A DNA stretch of 64,000 nucleotides, from positions 496,001 through 560,000 of the forward strand of contig NZ_JACHGJ010000002.1 in assembly GCF_014207565.1 (NCBI RefSeq), in the 5' to 3' direction. Positions 34,464 to 43,150 of the stretch are shown here, one piece after another. The DNA comes from Spirochaeta isovalerica. Lineage in GTDB: Bacteria; Spirochaetota; Spirochaetia; DSM-2461. The notes beneath the pieces are model-generated. The model worked only from the letters and a program-made list of their open reading frames with translations. It did not search any database and was not told the DNA's origin. Both the position numbers and the translations under genes were made by a program. The stretch's first letter is position 1. Every line of letters begins with the position of its first letter.

Positions 34464-36611
34464 ATGAAATCAATTAAATATATTGCCATATTTTTTTCAG
34501 CAGCCCTTTTTGTTACGGGTTGTGATACGGCATTGGCACCCGGGATCTCAGGCGATCCTGCCACAGTTGTTCCGGAAAAGGAAGTCTCCTTCGATTATTC
34601 CGATCTTCCCGGGGAAAGCTCTTTCTTTTCTCCCGGCTCGGAACAGGATCTGATAAACGAGACCCATTACGGATATCTGATTGTCAGGATTGAAGATTCC
34701 TTTAAGGAAAAGGTCATCACCGACGCGGGAGCCGTAGTGGTGAACAGAATGGAAATGAATGGCGGGCGTTATTTATATGTCAGGAAAAACAGAGAAGTTC
34801 TCAAGCTACTCAAAACTCTCAATAATGCTCCGGGCGTAGTTTACGCCGAGCCGGATATGATCAATGAGATGTATTCGGCCGTAACCTACAGCGATGATCT
34901 GAACGACCCCAGGATAAACAGTTCCCAGTATTCCTATCATATAACCGGCCTCGGAGAAGCTTTGAAGACTTACGGCGTCGGGGAATATGACGTTTTTATC
35001 GCTACCATCGATTCGGGAATAAACAAAACACATGAGGAGTTCGGCTCTGTCTACGGCGCCCATCCCGGGTATTCCATGTTTGATAAAACCGGAGATGCCG
35101 GATCTGTTTCATATACTTTTGTCGGGCCCGGAAATGATCCTGTTGCTATGGACGGCTCCAATTGGGACAGCAATCCCGGGGAAGGCCACGGAACTCATGT
35201 TTCGGGTACCATACTGGCGGAAGGAAATAACGGGCTCGGCGTGACCGGCGTCTGTCCCGATAACGCGACTTATCTTTTCTACAAATGTTTCGCCGATGAC
35301 GAAAACGGAAACAGCGTGGACGGAAGCGGCTCCACATGGGCCGTGTACGGATCTTTCAAACATCTGGTTGATTACAAAGTCGCCAATATCGATTCCGATT
35401 ATACCGTTCCGGTCAATATGTCTCTCGGAGGCGATTATGCCAGCTACTACGCCATTGATGTGATCAACTATGGTCTGGAAAACAAAGTCGTTGCGGTCGT
35501 GGCATCGGGTAATGACGGATTTAACATTTCCGCATTCCCCGCCGCTTACCAGGGCGTCATCGCCGTGGGCGCGACAAACGGGAGGGACGAAAAAGTCCAC
35601 TTTTCCAATTCGGGCAAACATCTGTCTGTCTCGGCTCCGGGATTCAATATCATTTCCGCTGGAAACACGGCGGTAGACGAATACGTGTATATGTCCGGGA
35701 CATCTATGGCAACGCCTTTCGTAACAGGTCTGGTCGGGCTTATGCTCACCCATGATCCGACCCTTTCTCCCGCTATGATCAAGCACATACTCGAATCGAC
35801 GGCCGACGATAAAGGCGCTCCCGGGTTCGATGAGGATTACGGTTGGGGCAGAGTCAATGTCGCCGCAGCCATAGAGGCCGTTATCAATCTCAGTCCCTCC
35901 GATTCATCGCCTTATTCGGAATATCTCCTTCAGGCTAATGTGACAAACAGCGGTATCGGAGTTGCGGCGGTGCCGGTTTACCTCTACAAGTCTACGGGAG
36001 AATTTGTCGCAAGCTCTCTTTCCAGCGAAAGCGGCATAGCTTCATTCGGGCTCCTGAGAGAAGGGGATTACATTTTAAAAACTTTCTATTTCGGCGAATC
36101 TCTTTCCGATGATTCAGATCCGGTAAAAGTTGTATCTTTTAACAATCCCCTTGGGAATGTCGTTGTAGATTTCGCCTATGATTTTCCGATCTATAACATC
36201 ATTACAGCGACGAACGAAGGAACGGCAGGAACAGACACAGTTATTGAACTGTACCGTGTGGACGATAGCGACCCGGCCAATCCGGCATTTGAATTCATTC
36301 TGGATTATGATAGAGGGGCTCTCGATCAGACTCAGTATCCCCTTCAGAGGGGAGAGGATTATGTCATCGGCATTACCGCTTATGTCTCGGACGGTTCTCC
36401 CCTGGACGGCCATTATGCCATACGCATCTCCGAAGATAATCCGGATCCATCCTCATACACCGGTTCAGCAGCGTTGACAGATGGAAATGATGATATGGAA
36501 CCGAATGATACGGAAGCTGACGCTTATGTAATCAATCCGGAACAGACATATAATGCCTATCTGGATGGAGAGGAATACGATTTCTATAGGATCAGCATTC
36601 CTGCGAATTAA
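34464..36611 (+). CDS. Lipoprotein subtilisin-like serine protease (S8 family)
   Basis: 715 residues. Signal peptide with lipobox VTGC (Cys20). Residues about 60-140 are a fervidolysin/I9-like propeptide (YGYLIVRIEDSFKE ... VVYAEPDMINEM). The catalytic triad is Asp183 in ATIDSGIN, His242 in GHGTHVSG and Ser414 in SGTSMATPF; oxyanion Asn is in VVASGNDGF. Residues 490-570 form a beta-rich domain with a regulatory-like fold. The last 40 residues (MEPNDTEADAYVI ... YDFYRISIPAN) are the first strands of a bacterial pre-peptidase C-terminal domain and stop abruptly, so this domain appears truncated. Probably an outer-surface or periplasm-facing protease. Confidence 0.92.
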   Translation: MKSIKYIAIFFSAALFVTGCDTALAPGISGDPATVVPEKEVSFDYSDLPGESSFFSPGSEQDLINETHYGYLIVRIEDSFKEKVITDAGAVVVNRMEMNGGRYLYVRKNREVLKLLKTLNNAPGVVYAEPDMINEMYSAVTYSDDLNDPRINSSQYSYHITGLGEALKTYGVGEYDVFIATIDSGINKTHEEFGSVYGAHPGYSMFDKTGDAGSVSYTFVGPGNDPVAMDGSNWDSNPGEGHGTHVSGTILAEGNNGLGVTGVCPDNATYLFYKCFADDENGNSVDGSGSTWAVYGSFKHLVDYKVANIDSDYTVPVNMSLGGDYASYYAIDVINYGLENKVVAVVASGNDGFNISAFPAAYQGVIAVGATNGRDEKVHFSNSGKHLSVSAPGFNIISAGNTAVDEYVYMSGTSMATPFVTGLVGLMLTHDPTLSPAMIKHILESTADDKGAPGFDEDYGWGRVNVAAAIEAVINLSPSDSSPYSEYLLQANVTNSGIGVAAVPVYLYKSTGEFVASSLSSESGIASFGLLREGDYILKTFYFGESLSDDSDPVKVVSFNNPLGNVVVDFAYDFPIYNIITATNEGTAGTDTVIELYRVDDSDPANPAFEFILDYDRGALDQTQYPLQRGEDYVIGITAYVSDGSPLDGHYAIRISEDNPDPSSYTGSAALTDGNDDMEPNDTEADAYVINPEQTYNAYLDGEEYDFYRISIPAN

Positions 36612-36621
36612 ATCTATGCTC

Positions 36622-36649
36622 AAGGAGTTCCTGCACAGGGACTCCTTTT
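36622..36649 (+). terminator. Terminator after the subtilase gene
   Basis: Eleven-bp stem (AAGGAGTTCCT / AGGGACTCCTT, one wobble) with a GCAC loop and T4, 10 bp past the stop codon. The next gene's AAGGAG site starts immediately after, so the downstream gene may be expressed by read-through. Confidence 0.8.
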
Positions 36650-36662
36650 AAGGAGTGCGAAA

Positions 36663-37265
36663 ATGAAATATCTCAGATGCGGAAAGAAACAGACTCTCTC
36701 CATATTGATTCTGATAACTGCAATGTCTTTCGGCTTTCCGCGAGGCGCAATTGATGACGAACAGGTTTACGATAGGCCGGATTTTTCCCGAATTATCAGT
36801 TTCTATAAAACTAATCCTTCTGATAGCTATAAGGTCCTTAGGTATAATGGGGCTACTGTCATATACCGCATGTCGGCAGGTTTTCCCCGGGAAATCAGGA
36901 TTGAAGATTTTAACTGGAGCGATGACGTAGTTATCAATTTTGATATGGCGGACGGAAATTCGGGAAAAGTTCAGTGGAAAGATTTTTTTCTATATTGCCA
37001 GACAAATACTTATGAACCGCCCAAAGGCTCGAGAGTAATGCTTGGTGTCTTTAGACATAACAGAGGAAACAACAGAATGGAGTTCCTGTCCTTCAGTGGA
37101 GGCAGAGGAACTGTTAGCTCAAGACCTGTTGCCGCAGCGGACAATCTGGAAATCAGAGATAATTCAGTTTCCCTTGTCGAGTGCACGCTCGAAAGGATTG
37201 CCAATTCTCCTGGCGGAAAAGATCAGGAAAAAATCATCATCAACCGGATCTGGTACGCAGAGTAA
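36663..37265 (+). CDS. Uncharacterised exported protein
   Basis: 200 residues. AAGGAG lies eight bases before the ATG. The N-terminus has a basic stretch and a hydrophobic core (TLSILILITAMSFGF) consistent with a Sec signal peptide; no lipobox. The mature part is beta-rich with VLRYNGATVIYRM, DFNWSDDVVINFDMAD, and VECTLERIANSPGG, and a single Cys pair. No family recognised. It follows the lipoprotein/subtilase pair and may belong to the same exported function. Confidence 0.72.
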   Translation: MKYLRCGKKQTLSILILITAMSFGFPRGAIDDEQVYDRPDFSRIISFYKTNPSDSYKVLRYNGATVIYRMSAGFPREIRIEDFNWSDDVVINFDMADGNSGKVQWKDFFLYCQTNTYEPPKGSRVMLGVFRHNRGNNRMEFLSFSGGRGTVSSRPVAAADNLEIRDNSVSLVECTLERIANSPGGKDQEKIIINRIWYAE

Positions 37266-37431
37266 TCGGATAAAGATTCTCGAATTCTTTTAAATCCCGG
37301 AGACAGGAAGCATTTCTATATAAGTGATTCATTCTATGGATTAGATATCAGTAGTGTCGTTTAGAGTTTCCGGTATGTTAGTCTCTACTTATGTGTCTCC
37401 TCGGTATTTCTCTATGTTCCTCAATTGTGAG

Positions 37432-38691
37432 TTAGTACTCCTTGTATTTGTCGTACGAGACGTTACTCACAGCTATGAAAAAGCCGAATTCGGCGACTGA
37501 AAACACCACCATGGCCAAAGGCACCCAGATAGCAAATCTCCCGATTCTAAGAAAATATAGATCCAGCGCTTCATAATAAAAGCTGCCCAGCAGCCCCGCT
37601 CCATTGGATGCCACGATCGCCTGAACCCACAATCCCAGATCTTCATTGATCTTCCGAAGAGGGAAATAGATAATCATAGGCAGAATACAGGTTATGAGGC
37701 CAATGGCCAGAGGGATGAGAACATTTCTGTTTTTTGAAGAGATGAGCAGGGTGAAACTCACCGTGGCCATTACGCTGGCCAGTCCGGCAAACATCATAAT
37801 CCATTGGAGCTGCCCTATATTCCAGTCGGGAAGACTTACGGCTGAATATACTACCTGCATGGATGTTTCAGTGCATTCCCAACCGAAAAGACTATTTGAA
37901 ATGAATATATATAAGGAAATACTAACCCCGTACAAAAGGGCGCTTACGCAAATTGATGTTATAATTCTTACGTTGGCCAGCCGTATCCCTCCATATTTCG
38001 TGCACCGCAAAATATCTTCAGCTCCGTTCTGATAATCTGATGAGAAAACCGGAGCCGCCAGAAATGTACATGCCAGTAGTATGATGAAGGAAAGCAGGAC
38101 CTGATAATCCATGGCGTCTCCGTTGGTGCCGAAAAAAAACAGGGGCAGCTGAACCCTCTTATACATTTCTATCGACGTTGACCGTACCACCCGATGATCC
38201 TTCTGTTCTGTTTCCATTATGCCTTCCAATCTCTCTTCGAATCTGTCATAAAAGTTCCCGTCTAAGGTCTCGGGATCTATCTGGAGAATAGAAGGCGCAA
38301 ATCCCGTATCCGGATCGGCGAGGACTTCTTTGACTTTGTGCACCAAAAGCGAATAAGGCTCTATTCTTTCTGTGTATACTTCGACCGGCAGATCATATTG
38401 TGATTCCACTCCGTATTCCCGGAGACATTTCTGAGATATCTCTACAGCCAGCCTGAATTTCTCAGGCGTCACAATGCCGATAATATCTTTCTGCAGATCT
38501 CTTTTGAAAACGATGGCATCCAGTCCTTTGAGCGTCTCTGCTTTTCCCGATTTGTCGTAGTGGAATGCTTCCTGGGAGATAACAGGTATCATAGCCAGAA
38601 CTATGGAAAAGAAAAATGAAACAAAGATGATAATCATCGTTTGCCGCCTCTTCAAAACTCTTTTAAATTCAAGAATCAATAATCTGTTCAT
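37432..38691 (-). CDS. ABC transporter permease (ABC-2 type)
   Basis: 419-residue membrane protein with one N-terminal helix (TMIIIFVSFFFSIVLAMIPVI), a 150-residue extracytoplasmic region, then about six helices (LLSFIILLACTFLAAPVFSSDYQNG, SICVSALLYGVSISLYIFIS and so on). FSSDYQNGAEDILRCTKYGG after TM2 is the coupling segment typical of ABC-2 permeases. The ATG at 38691 overlaps the ATPase stop by 4 bp (ATGA). The substrate is unknown; such two-gene systems usually export lipids, peptides or antimicrobials. Confidence 0.85.
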   Translation of the reverse strand: MNRLLILEFKRVLKRRQTMIIIFVSFFFSIVLAMIPVISQEAFHYDKSGKAETLKGLDAIVFKRDLQKDIIGIVTPEKFRLAVEISQKCLREYGVESQYDLPVEVYTERIEPYSLLVHKVKEVLADPDTGFAPSILQIDPETLDGNFYDRFEERLEGIMETEQKDHRVVRSTSIEMYKRVQLPLFFFGTNGDAMDYQVLLSFIILLACTFLAAPVFSSDYQNGAEDILRCTKYGGIRLANVRIITSICVSALLYGVSISLYIFISNSLFGWECTETSMQVVYSAVSLPDWNIGQLQWIMMFAGLASVMATVSFTLLISSKNRNVLIPLAIGLITCILPMIIYFPLRKINEDLGLWVQAIVASNGAGLLGSFYYEALDLYFLRIGRFAIWVPLAMVVFSVAEFGFFIAVSNVSYDKYKEY

Positions 38692-39575
38692 AGGTCTTCC
38701 GCCTCTTTCTCTTCCTGCGGGAACATCCATAAATACAGATCTTCCAGGGACGGCTTCCGGGATATAGAGCTGTCGTTTACCGGTTTTTCAGCCAGATACC
38801 GGATCGAAACCCTCGATGCATCTACGTTCCTGGTGTTAACAATCCTCACTTTCCGATCATATTCATAGAGATCTCTGATAGATATGACGCTGCTCCATAC
38901 ATGGTTCTCCACTGTTCTGACCAGATCTGCCGTTGTGCCGCAAGAGAGGAGCTTTCCCTCTTTCATAACAGCGTTCATGGTCGCTATGTATTCAACATCC
39001 GAAACGATATGAGTCGAAATGATCACGATGCGATCGCGGGCAAATTCTGAAATCAGATTTCTGAATCTGATCCTCTCTCCCGGATCCAGACCGCTCGTCG
39101 GCTCATCGAGGATCAGAATTTCCGGTTCGTTGAGCAGAGCCTGGGCAATACCGACTCTCTGCTTCATGCCTCCCGATAATTTTGTAATTTTTTTATTTTT
39201 CAGCTCGGTAAGATTCAGCTTCTCTGTCAGATCCTCTATTCTTTCCAAAACATCTGCCGCGCCGAGCCCTTTGAGCGCACCGATATAATTCAGGTAGTCA
39301 TTGACTGAAAAATCCGGATCAAAACCGAAATTCTGAGGAAGATATCCCAAAATATTTCTGTACTTTTCCTGCAGTTCGCCTATGGGGATTCCGTTATAGG
39401 TGACAGAGCCGGAAGTCGGTTTGATAATACCGGCGATAATCCGCATCAATGTGGTTTTTCCAGCCCCGTTTGCACCTAAGAGCCCCCAGACTCCAGGCGT
39501 GATTTTTAATGAGAATTTGTTTACAGTTTTTTTTTCTCTGAAGTGCTTTGAAATTTCATGTATCTCCAATTCCAT
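38688..39575 (-). CDS. ABC transporter ATP-binding protein
   Basis: 295-residue nucleotide-binding subunit. Walker A GANGAGKTTLM (near residue 34), Q-loop LPQNFGFD, signature LSGGMKQRVGIAQALL, Walker B EILILDEPTSGLDPGER and the switch His in IISTHIVSDVEYI are all intact. The C-terminal 80 residues are an extension common in ABC-2 (drug/bacitracin-type) exporters. It forms a two-gene operon with the permease at 37432-38691. Confidence 0.95.
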   Translation of the reverse strand: MELEIHEISKHFREKKTVNKFSLKITPGVWGLLGANGAGKTTLMRIIAGIIKPTSGSVTYNGIPIGELQEKYRNILGYLPQNFGFDPDFSVNDYLNYIGALKGLGAADVLERIEDLTEKLNLTELKNKKITKLSGGMKQRVGIAQALLNEPEILILDEPTSGLDPGERIRFRNLISEFARDRIVIISTHIVSDVEYIATMNAVMKEGKLLSCGTTADLVRTVENHVWSSVISIRDLYEYDRKVRIVNTRNVDASRVSIRYLAEKPVNDSSISRKPSLEDLYLWMFPQEEKEAEDL

Positions 39576-39723
39576 TATATCTGCCTCATTTGATTAATTA
39601 ACTTATGAAATTTCATCCGGCAATATCTGACTGTTTCAGCTATTGCCTGAATATGATAAATGATATTGAGATTATATAGTTGGTTCTAAAATAATAAAAG
39701 ATGTATAATATTAAACATTATAA

Positions 39724-39945
39724 ATAAAATTTATTAAGGAAGCGATTTATTTAGAAGTTTTCCAAAGTGATCAGCATATAGCGTTTTCAGGAGAAGTATA
39801 CAGCGAAGAAAAGGGCATCGTATCCATTTATTGTTATAGGCAGTTTGCCACCCGGGAATCGCTAAACATCTGAAATCGATTGCTGACCGCGATAATATTT
39901 TTGCCCATTTCGGTTTTAATACTGCTGAGCCTTAAGGAAAACTGA
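39724..39945 (+). pseudogene. Possible gene remnant with internal stop
   Basis: Between the ABC genes and the LPP20-like gene a plus-strand frame without start codon reads as plausible protein: EAIYLEVFQSDQHIAFSGEV, then SEEKGIVSIYCYRQFATRES and LNI, a TGA at 39871, and in the same frame NRLLTAIIFLPISVLILLSL before a TGA at 39943. The second part is a convincing membrane helix. The pattern suggests the broken 5' part of a membrane protein, for example a sensor kinase, but family and even coding status are uncertain. Confidence 0.35.
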
Positions 39946-39970
39946 AAAGATGATTCCAGTGTAGTATAAT
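39942..39970 (+). promoter_or_regulatory. Promoter of the LPP20/DUF4384 gene
   Basis: -35 CTGAAA (39942-39947), 17-bp spacer, perfect -10 TATAAT (39965-39970), 24 bp before the ATG. Confidence 0.6.
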
Positions 39971-39994
39971 ACAAAAAAACGGAGAGATTACGCC

Positions 39995-41518
39995 ATGAAA
40001 AAACTGCCTGCGACACTTATTCTCATTTTAATATCCATACATCTCTATGCCGAACCGGGCTGGGTCCGTTCAATGGGAACCAGCACTCCCTATTCGTCAG
40101 ACCGGTATCTCACGGGTTTTGCCATGTATAACCGCTATTCAAGCGATGCCGTTGCCAAAGCGAAAGAGAGTGCGCTTGCCGATCTCTCGGGAAAAATTGA
40201 AACCAAAGTCAACTCGGTCATGACATTATCTGAAGAAGATGGTTCGGGGGGATACAGCTCTGATTTGACAATTTTGTCCAGGAATTCCGTTCAGGTTACG
40301 GTTTCCGGCGTAGATTATCTTGTGTATGACGATTCCTCCCAAACCTATGCTCTGGCCTATGTTTCCATTGAGGATTTATCTTCATCTTATGTGCAGAAAG
40401 CGGATCTGGCTCTTGGTAAAGCCCTTAGCGCCTATGACCGCGCGGAAGAGCTGATCGGTTCGGGGAAGAATGTACAGGCTCTCGAATCTCTTTACGACGC
40501 GCAGAAAGAGCTTATTCTGCTATCTGAACAGGAGTCATTGTATCTTTCAGTGAATCCCCGGAGGAGCAGGGATTCCTTTCAGAGGCTGTTATCCGCATAT
40601 GACACGGATCAGGAGAGTTTTGTCAGAACTCTTGAAGATGATGTGAACCGCCGGATACAGGAACTGGATGATCTCGATTTGCGCAATTATCAGGCGGCTA
40701 TGGATAAAATCGCCCTTATCCTGAAAAGACAGGATCTCAATGCCGGGAATATTTCCGTACCTCCCAGTACTTTTGAAACATCATCTTTCTCAAGCGAGTT
40801 CGGGCGTTATGCCGCTTCGGGGCTGGAAGGATCTCTTATAGGGTCTCTGTCACGATCCAATGCAAAGACCATCTATCGTTCCAACTACTGGATGGAAGGC
40901 AATATGATACGGTTCCGGGTTCTAGCTGTCGATGAACGGGGCAATAAGCTGGGGCAGGCATCGGTAAGGTTTCCCTACTCGGCCGACTTGAGATCCTATG
41001 ATCTGAAGCCTCAGAATTTCGAAGAGGCTATGGTCGCCTTGAAGGAATTCTCAGTCGGCGCTTTGACCGACGGCGGTATTAATGTCGATGTCTGGACCAA
41101 TAAAGGAAGGGACAGCGATTCTCTCGTGTTTGAGGATGGCGAGACGCTTCAGCTTTATTTGAGAGTCAATCAGCCTTCGTTCCTCCGGATTACTTATCGG
41201 CTGGCGACAGGAGAGATGGTTCTTCTCGAGCGCTCTTTCTACATCGGCATGGATCAGGTTAACAGGGCCGTAGCACTTCCTTACGAATTCGAAGTCCAGG
41301 GACCCTTCGGCGTGGAGCAGATGATCGTTACCGCTTTCTCAAAGGAACCGCCGACGCCCAATACGATTGTCGATTTCATCGACGGAGAAGAGTATGAAGT
41401 TTTTTCAACAATGGAAGCCGTTGTGGCTCAGACCAGAGGACTCAGGAAAAAGCAGACAGGTGCGGAGGATGAAGTGCGGGTCGGCGAGGCGATTCTTAAT
41501 CTGACGACCATGCGGTAA
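39995..41518 (+). CDS. Exported LPP20-like/DUF4384 protein
   Basis: 507 residues. Sec signal peptide (LPATLILILISIHLYA, cleavage before EPGW). Residues 20-150 follow the LPP20/FlgP-like pattern of conserved A-K-x-x-A-x-x-x-L (AKAKESALADLSGKIETKV) and VSGVDYLVYDDSSQTYALAYV. A helical stretch follows (about 140-260). Residues about 370-480 match DUF4384 (GETLQLYLRVNQPSFLRITY, MVLLERSFYIG, FGVEQMIVTAFSKEP). This combination occurs in spirochaete and proteobacterial envelope proteins of unknown role. The gene is monocistronic with its own promoter. Confidence 0.82.
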   Translation: MKKLPATLILILISIHLYAEPGWVRSMGTSTPYSSDRYLTGFAMYNRYSSDAVAKAKESALADLSGKIETKVNSVMTLSEEDGSGGYSSDLTILSRNSVQVTVSGVDYLVYDDSSQTYALAYVSIEDLSSSYVQKADLALGKALSAYDRAEELIGSGKNVQALESLYDAQKELILLSEQESLYLSVNPRRSRDSFQRLLSAYDTDQESFVRTLEDDVNRRIQELDDLDLRNYQAAMDKIALILKRQDLNAGNISVPPSTFETSSFSSEFGRYAASGLEGSLIGSLSRSNAKTIYRSNYWMEGNMIRFRVLAVDERGNKLGQASVRFPYSADLRSYDLKPQNFEEAMVALKEFSVGALTDGGINVDVWTNKGRDSDSLVFEDGETLQLYLRVNQPSFLRITYRLATGEMVLLERSFYIGMDQVNRAVALPYEFEVQGPFGVEQMIVTAFSKEPPTPNTIVDFIDGEEYEVFSTMEAVVAQTRGLRKKQTGAEDEVRVGEAILNLTTMR

Positions 41519-41651
41519 TTCTTTTTTTACCGTAACTTCCGCTTCCGGGAGTTGTCTTATTATCAAAACACGGCTCTATTTATTCTGGACAGAATTGATC
41601 TGATCAGTCTAAGATTGTGATTCACAAGCCAACAACTTAAGGGAGCATTGA

Positions 41652-42161
41652 ATGCTTAAGAAATTAATAATAGCTTTTCTTCTTATGACCACGGTTTCAG
41701 TTTTCGCCCAGGAGTCTTTCTCCGGGAAACTGATTACAAATATTGATGAAGATACGCTGAACGTAACAAAAAACGAATCTGTCGAACTGATCGTCGACTA
41801 TAATCAGAAAATTCAGGAAAACCTGAACAATGTAGTACCTAATGACCCGGAAAAAAGAACTTTTGCAGACTTAGGTTTTAAAACAGCTATTGAAATTACA
41901 GCTAAAACAACTCAGAACGGTGATACTAATGAGTCTCATTCCATCGGTTTCAGCAAGGATGCCTATGACAGAATCGGCGGTTTGACCGCGACACCCAGTC
42001 AGTATTTGATCGATTTTGTCTATAACCCTTCTGCCGGAGAAGACGAGAGTTCCAGGTTTATCTATACCAGTATCGTCTCTGCTTATGAGAATCCCCGTTT
42101 CGACAAAACATTTCTATCCTTTACAACTGCGGAGAAGGTGATTTTCTTCATTTGTGACTAA
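41652..42161 (+). CDS. Uncharacterised exported protein
   Basis: 169 residues. AAGGGAG lies 6 bases before the ATG. Signal peptide KKLIIAFLLMTTVSVFA then QESFSG. The mature part is beta-rich (KLITNIDEDTLNVTKNESVE, FKTAIEITAKTTQNGDTNES, YLIDFVYNPSAGEDES) with a final Cys. No family recognised. A strong terminator follows 29 bp after the stop codon, so it is probably a single-gene unit. Confidence 0.72.
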   Translation: MLKKLIIAFLLMTTVSVFAQESFSGKLITNIDEDTLNVTKNESVELIVDYNQKIQENLNNVVPNDPEKRTFADLGFKTAIEITAKTTQNGDTNESHSIGFSKDAYDRIGGLTATPSQYLIDFVYNPSAGEDESSRFIYTSIVSAYENPRFDKTFLSFTTAEKVIFFICD

Positions 42162-42190
42162 TAATTTTCTCTGGTTTTAAAAATCAGAAG

Positions 42191-42227
42191 ACCGCCGGAT
42201 TATGCTATAGCTCCCGGCGGTTTTTTT
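42191..42227 (+). terminator. Intrinsic terminator
   Basis: ACCGCCGG (42191-42198) / CCGGCGGT (42214-42221) stem, 15-nt loop, T7. Confidence 0.9.
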
Positions 42228-42303
42228 GTCTCCCCGGCAAATTTTGAAATTTCCTTAACTTTCCATAAAATTATTAGTATAGCTTTTTCCCCGGGAGGGC
42301 ATA

Positions 42304-43023
42304 ATGAAAGTCAGGATTTTCTCAATAATATTTATTCTGCTTCTGTCTGGTCTATTTGCCGATACAGTCAATTGGTACAGCGATTATGATATGGCGCTGG
42401 CAGCCGCAGAGAGTGAGGGGCGGAACATATTTGTTCTTATTACCGCTCCCAGCTGGTGCATCTGGTGTCAGCGTCTTGAGGAAAATGTTCTGTCCAAACC
42501 GGAATTCCAGTCTTATCTGACGGAAAACTACATTCCTCTGAAACTGCTCGACAAGGTGAACGGTGCCAGAAATCCCGAACTGGATAATTTTGATTTTTCC
42601 GGATACCCCTCAGTGTTTCTCTATGACAGCAAGGGGCAGTATATCGAAAATATCTATACTCAGGATCCGGTCGCCATGGTGGGCAGCATGAAGCGATACA
42701 AGGATTCGGAAGGCGTTTTCAAGCCCCTTCTTAAAGATCTTCAGCTTCCGGAGAAATACACATTTGCAGCTGACGGCGGCGGGGAGTACATCAACAGAAA
42801 CAACGGTACCTGGATACTTAAGACCGGCGCGGAAGAGATAGAATACAAGCAGATGAAATACGATTATGAATATCTCTATCTGGAACACGCCCGTCAGGAA
42901 CATGTCATCGCGCTGCCCATGAAGGGGACGGACAGGCATATGGCGACACTTCAGGAAGGAAACTGGGTCTGGAGCGATCTTCCCGATGTCCGGCGGATCG
43001 GCGGCGACCCGTATTTTGATTGA
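42304..43023 (+). CDS. Exported thioredoxin-fold protein
   Basis: 239 residues. GGGAGGG precedes the ATG. Signal peptide SIIFILLLSGLFA, then a thioredoxin-like domain of about 110 residues: DYDMALAAAESEGRNIFVLI, active site APSWCIWCQRLEENVL (CxxC, WCIWC), YIPLKLLDKVNG, and SGYPSVFLYDSKG with the cis-proline. Similar to DsbD-gamma/thioredoxin_7 proteins that act in the envelope. The C-terminal 100 residues (YTFAADGGGEYINRNNGTWI ...) are an extra beta-rich domain not recognised. Redox partner unknown. Confidence 0.82.
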   Translation: MKVRIFSIIFILLLSGLFADTVNWYSDYDMALAAAESEGRNIFVLITAPSWCIWCQRLEENVLSKPEFQSYLTENYIPLKLLDKVNGARNPELDNFDFSGYPSVFLYDSKGQYIENIYTQDPVAMVGSMKRYKDSEGVFKPLLKDLQLPEKYTFAADGGGEYINRNNGTWILKTGAEEIEYKQMKYDYEYLYLEHARQEHVIALPMKGTDRHMATLQEGNWVWSDLPDVRRIGGDPYFD

Positions 43024-43150
43024 AAATAACATGACGCTCATCTAGTCTTTAATAAGGATTGCCCGGCGGATGAATAAGATACCGGATTCTACCGGCTGGA
43101 ACCCGTTTTTAATGTATCAGCAGAGTATTTTTATTTGAATAGGGGGGAAT

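Larger units (their letters stand above)
39576..39994. other. AT-rich intergenic region between divergent genes
   Basis: 419 bp. It contains a 12-bp palindrome ATGAAATTTCAT (39605-39616) near the ABC ATPase start, very AT-rich sequence to about 39735, the gene remnant at 39724-39945, and the promoter of the next gene. No RNA gene recognised. Confidence 0.5.
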
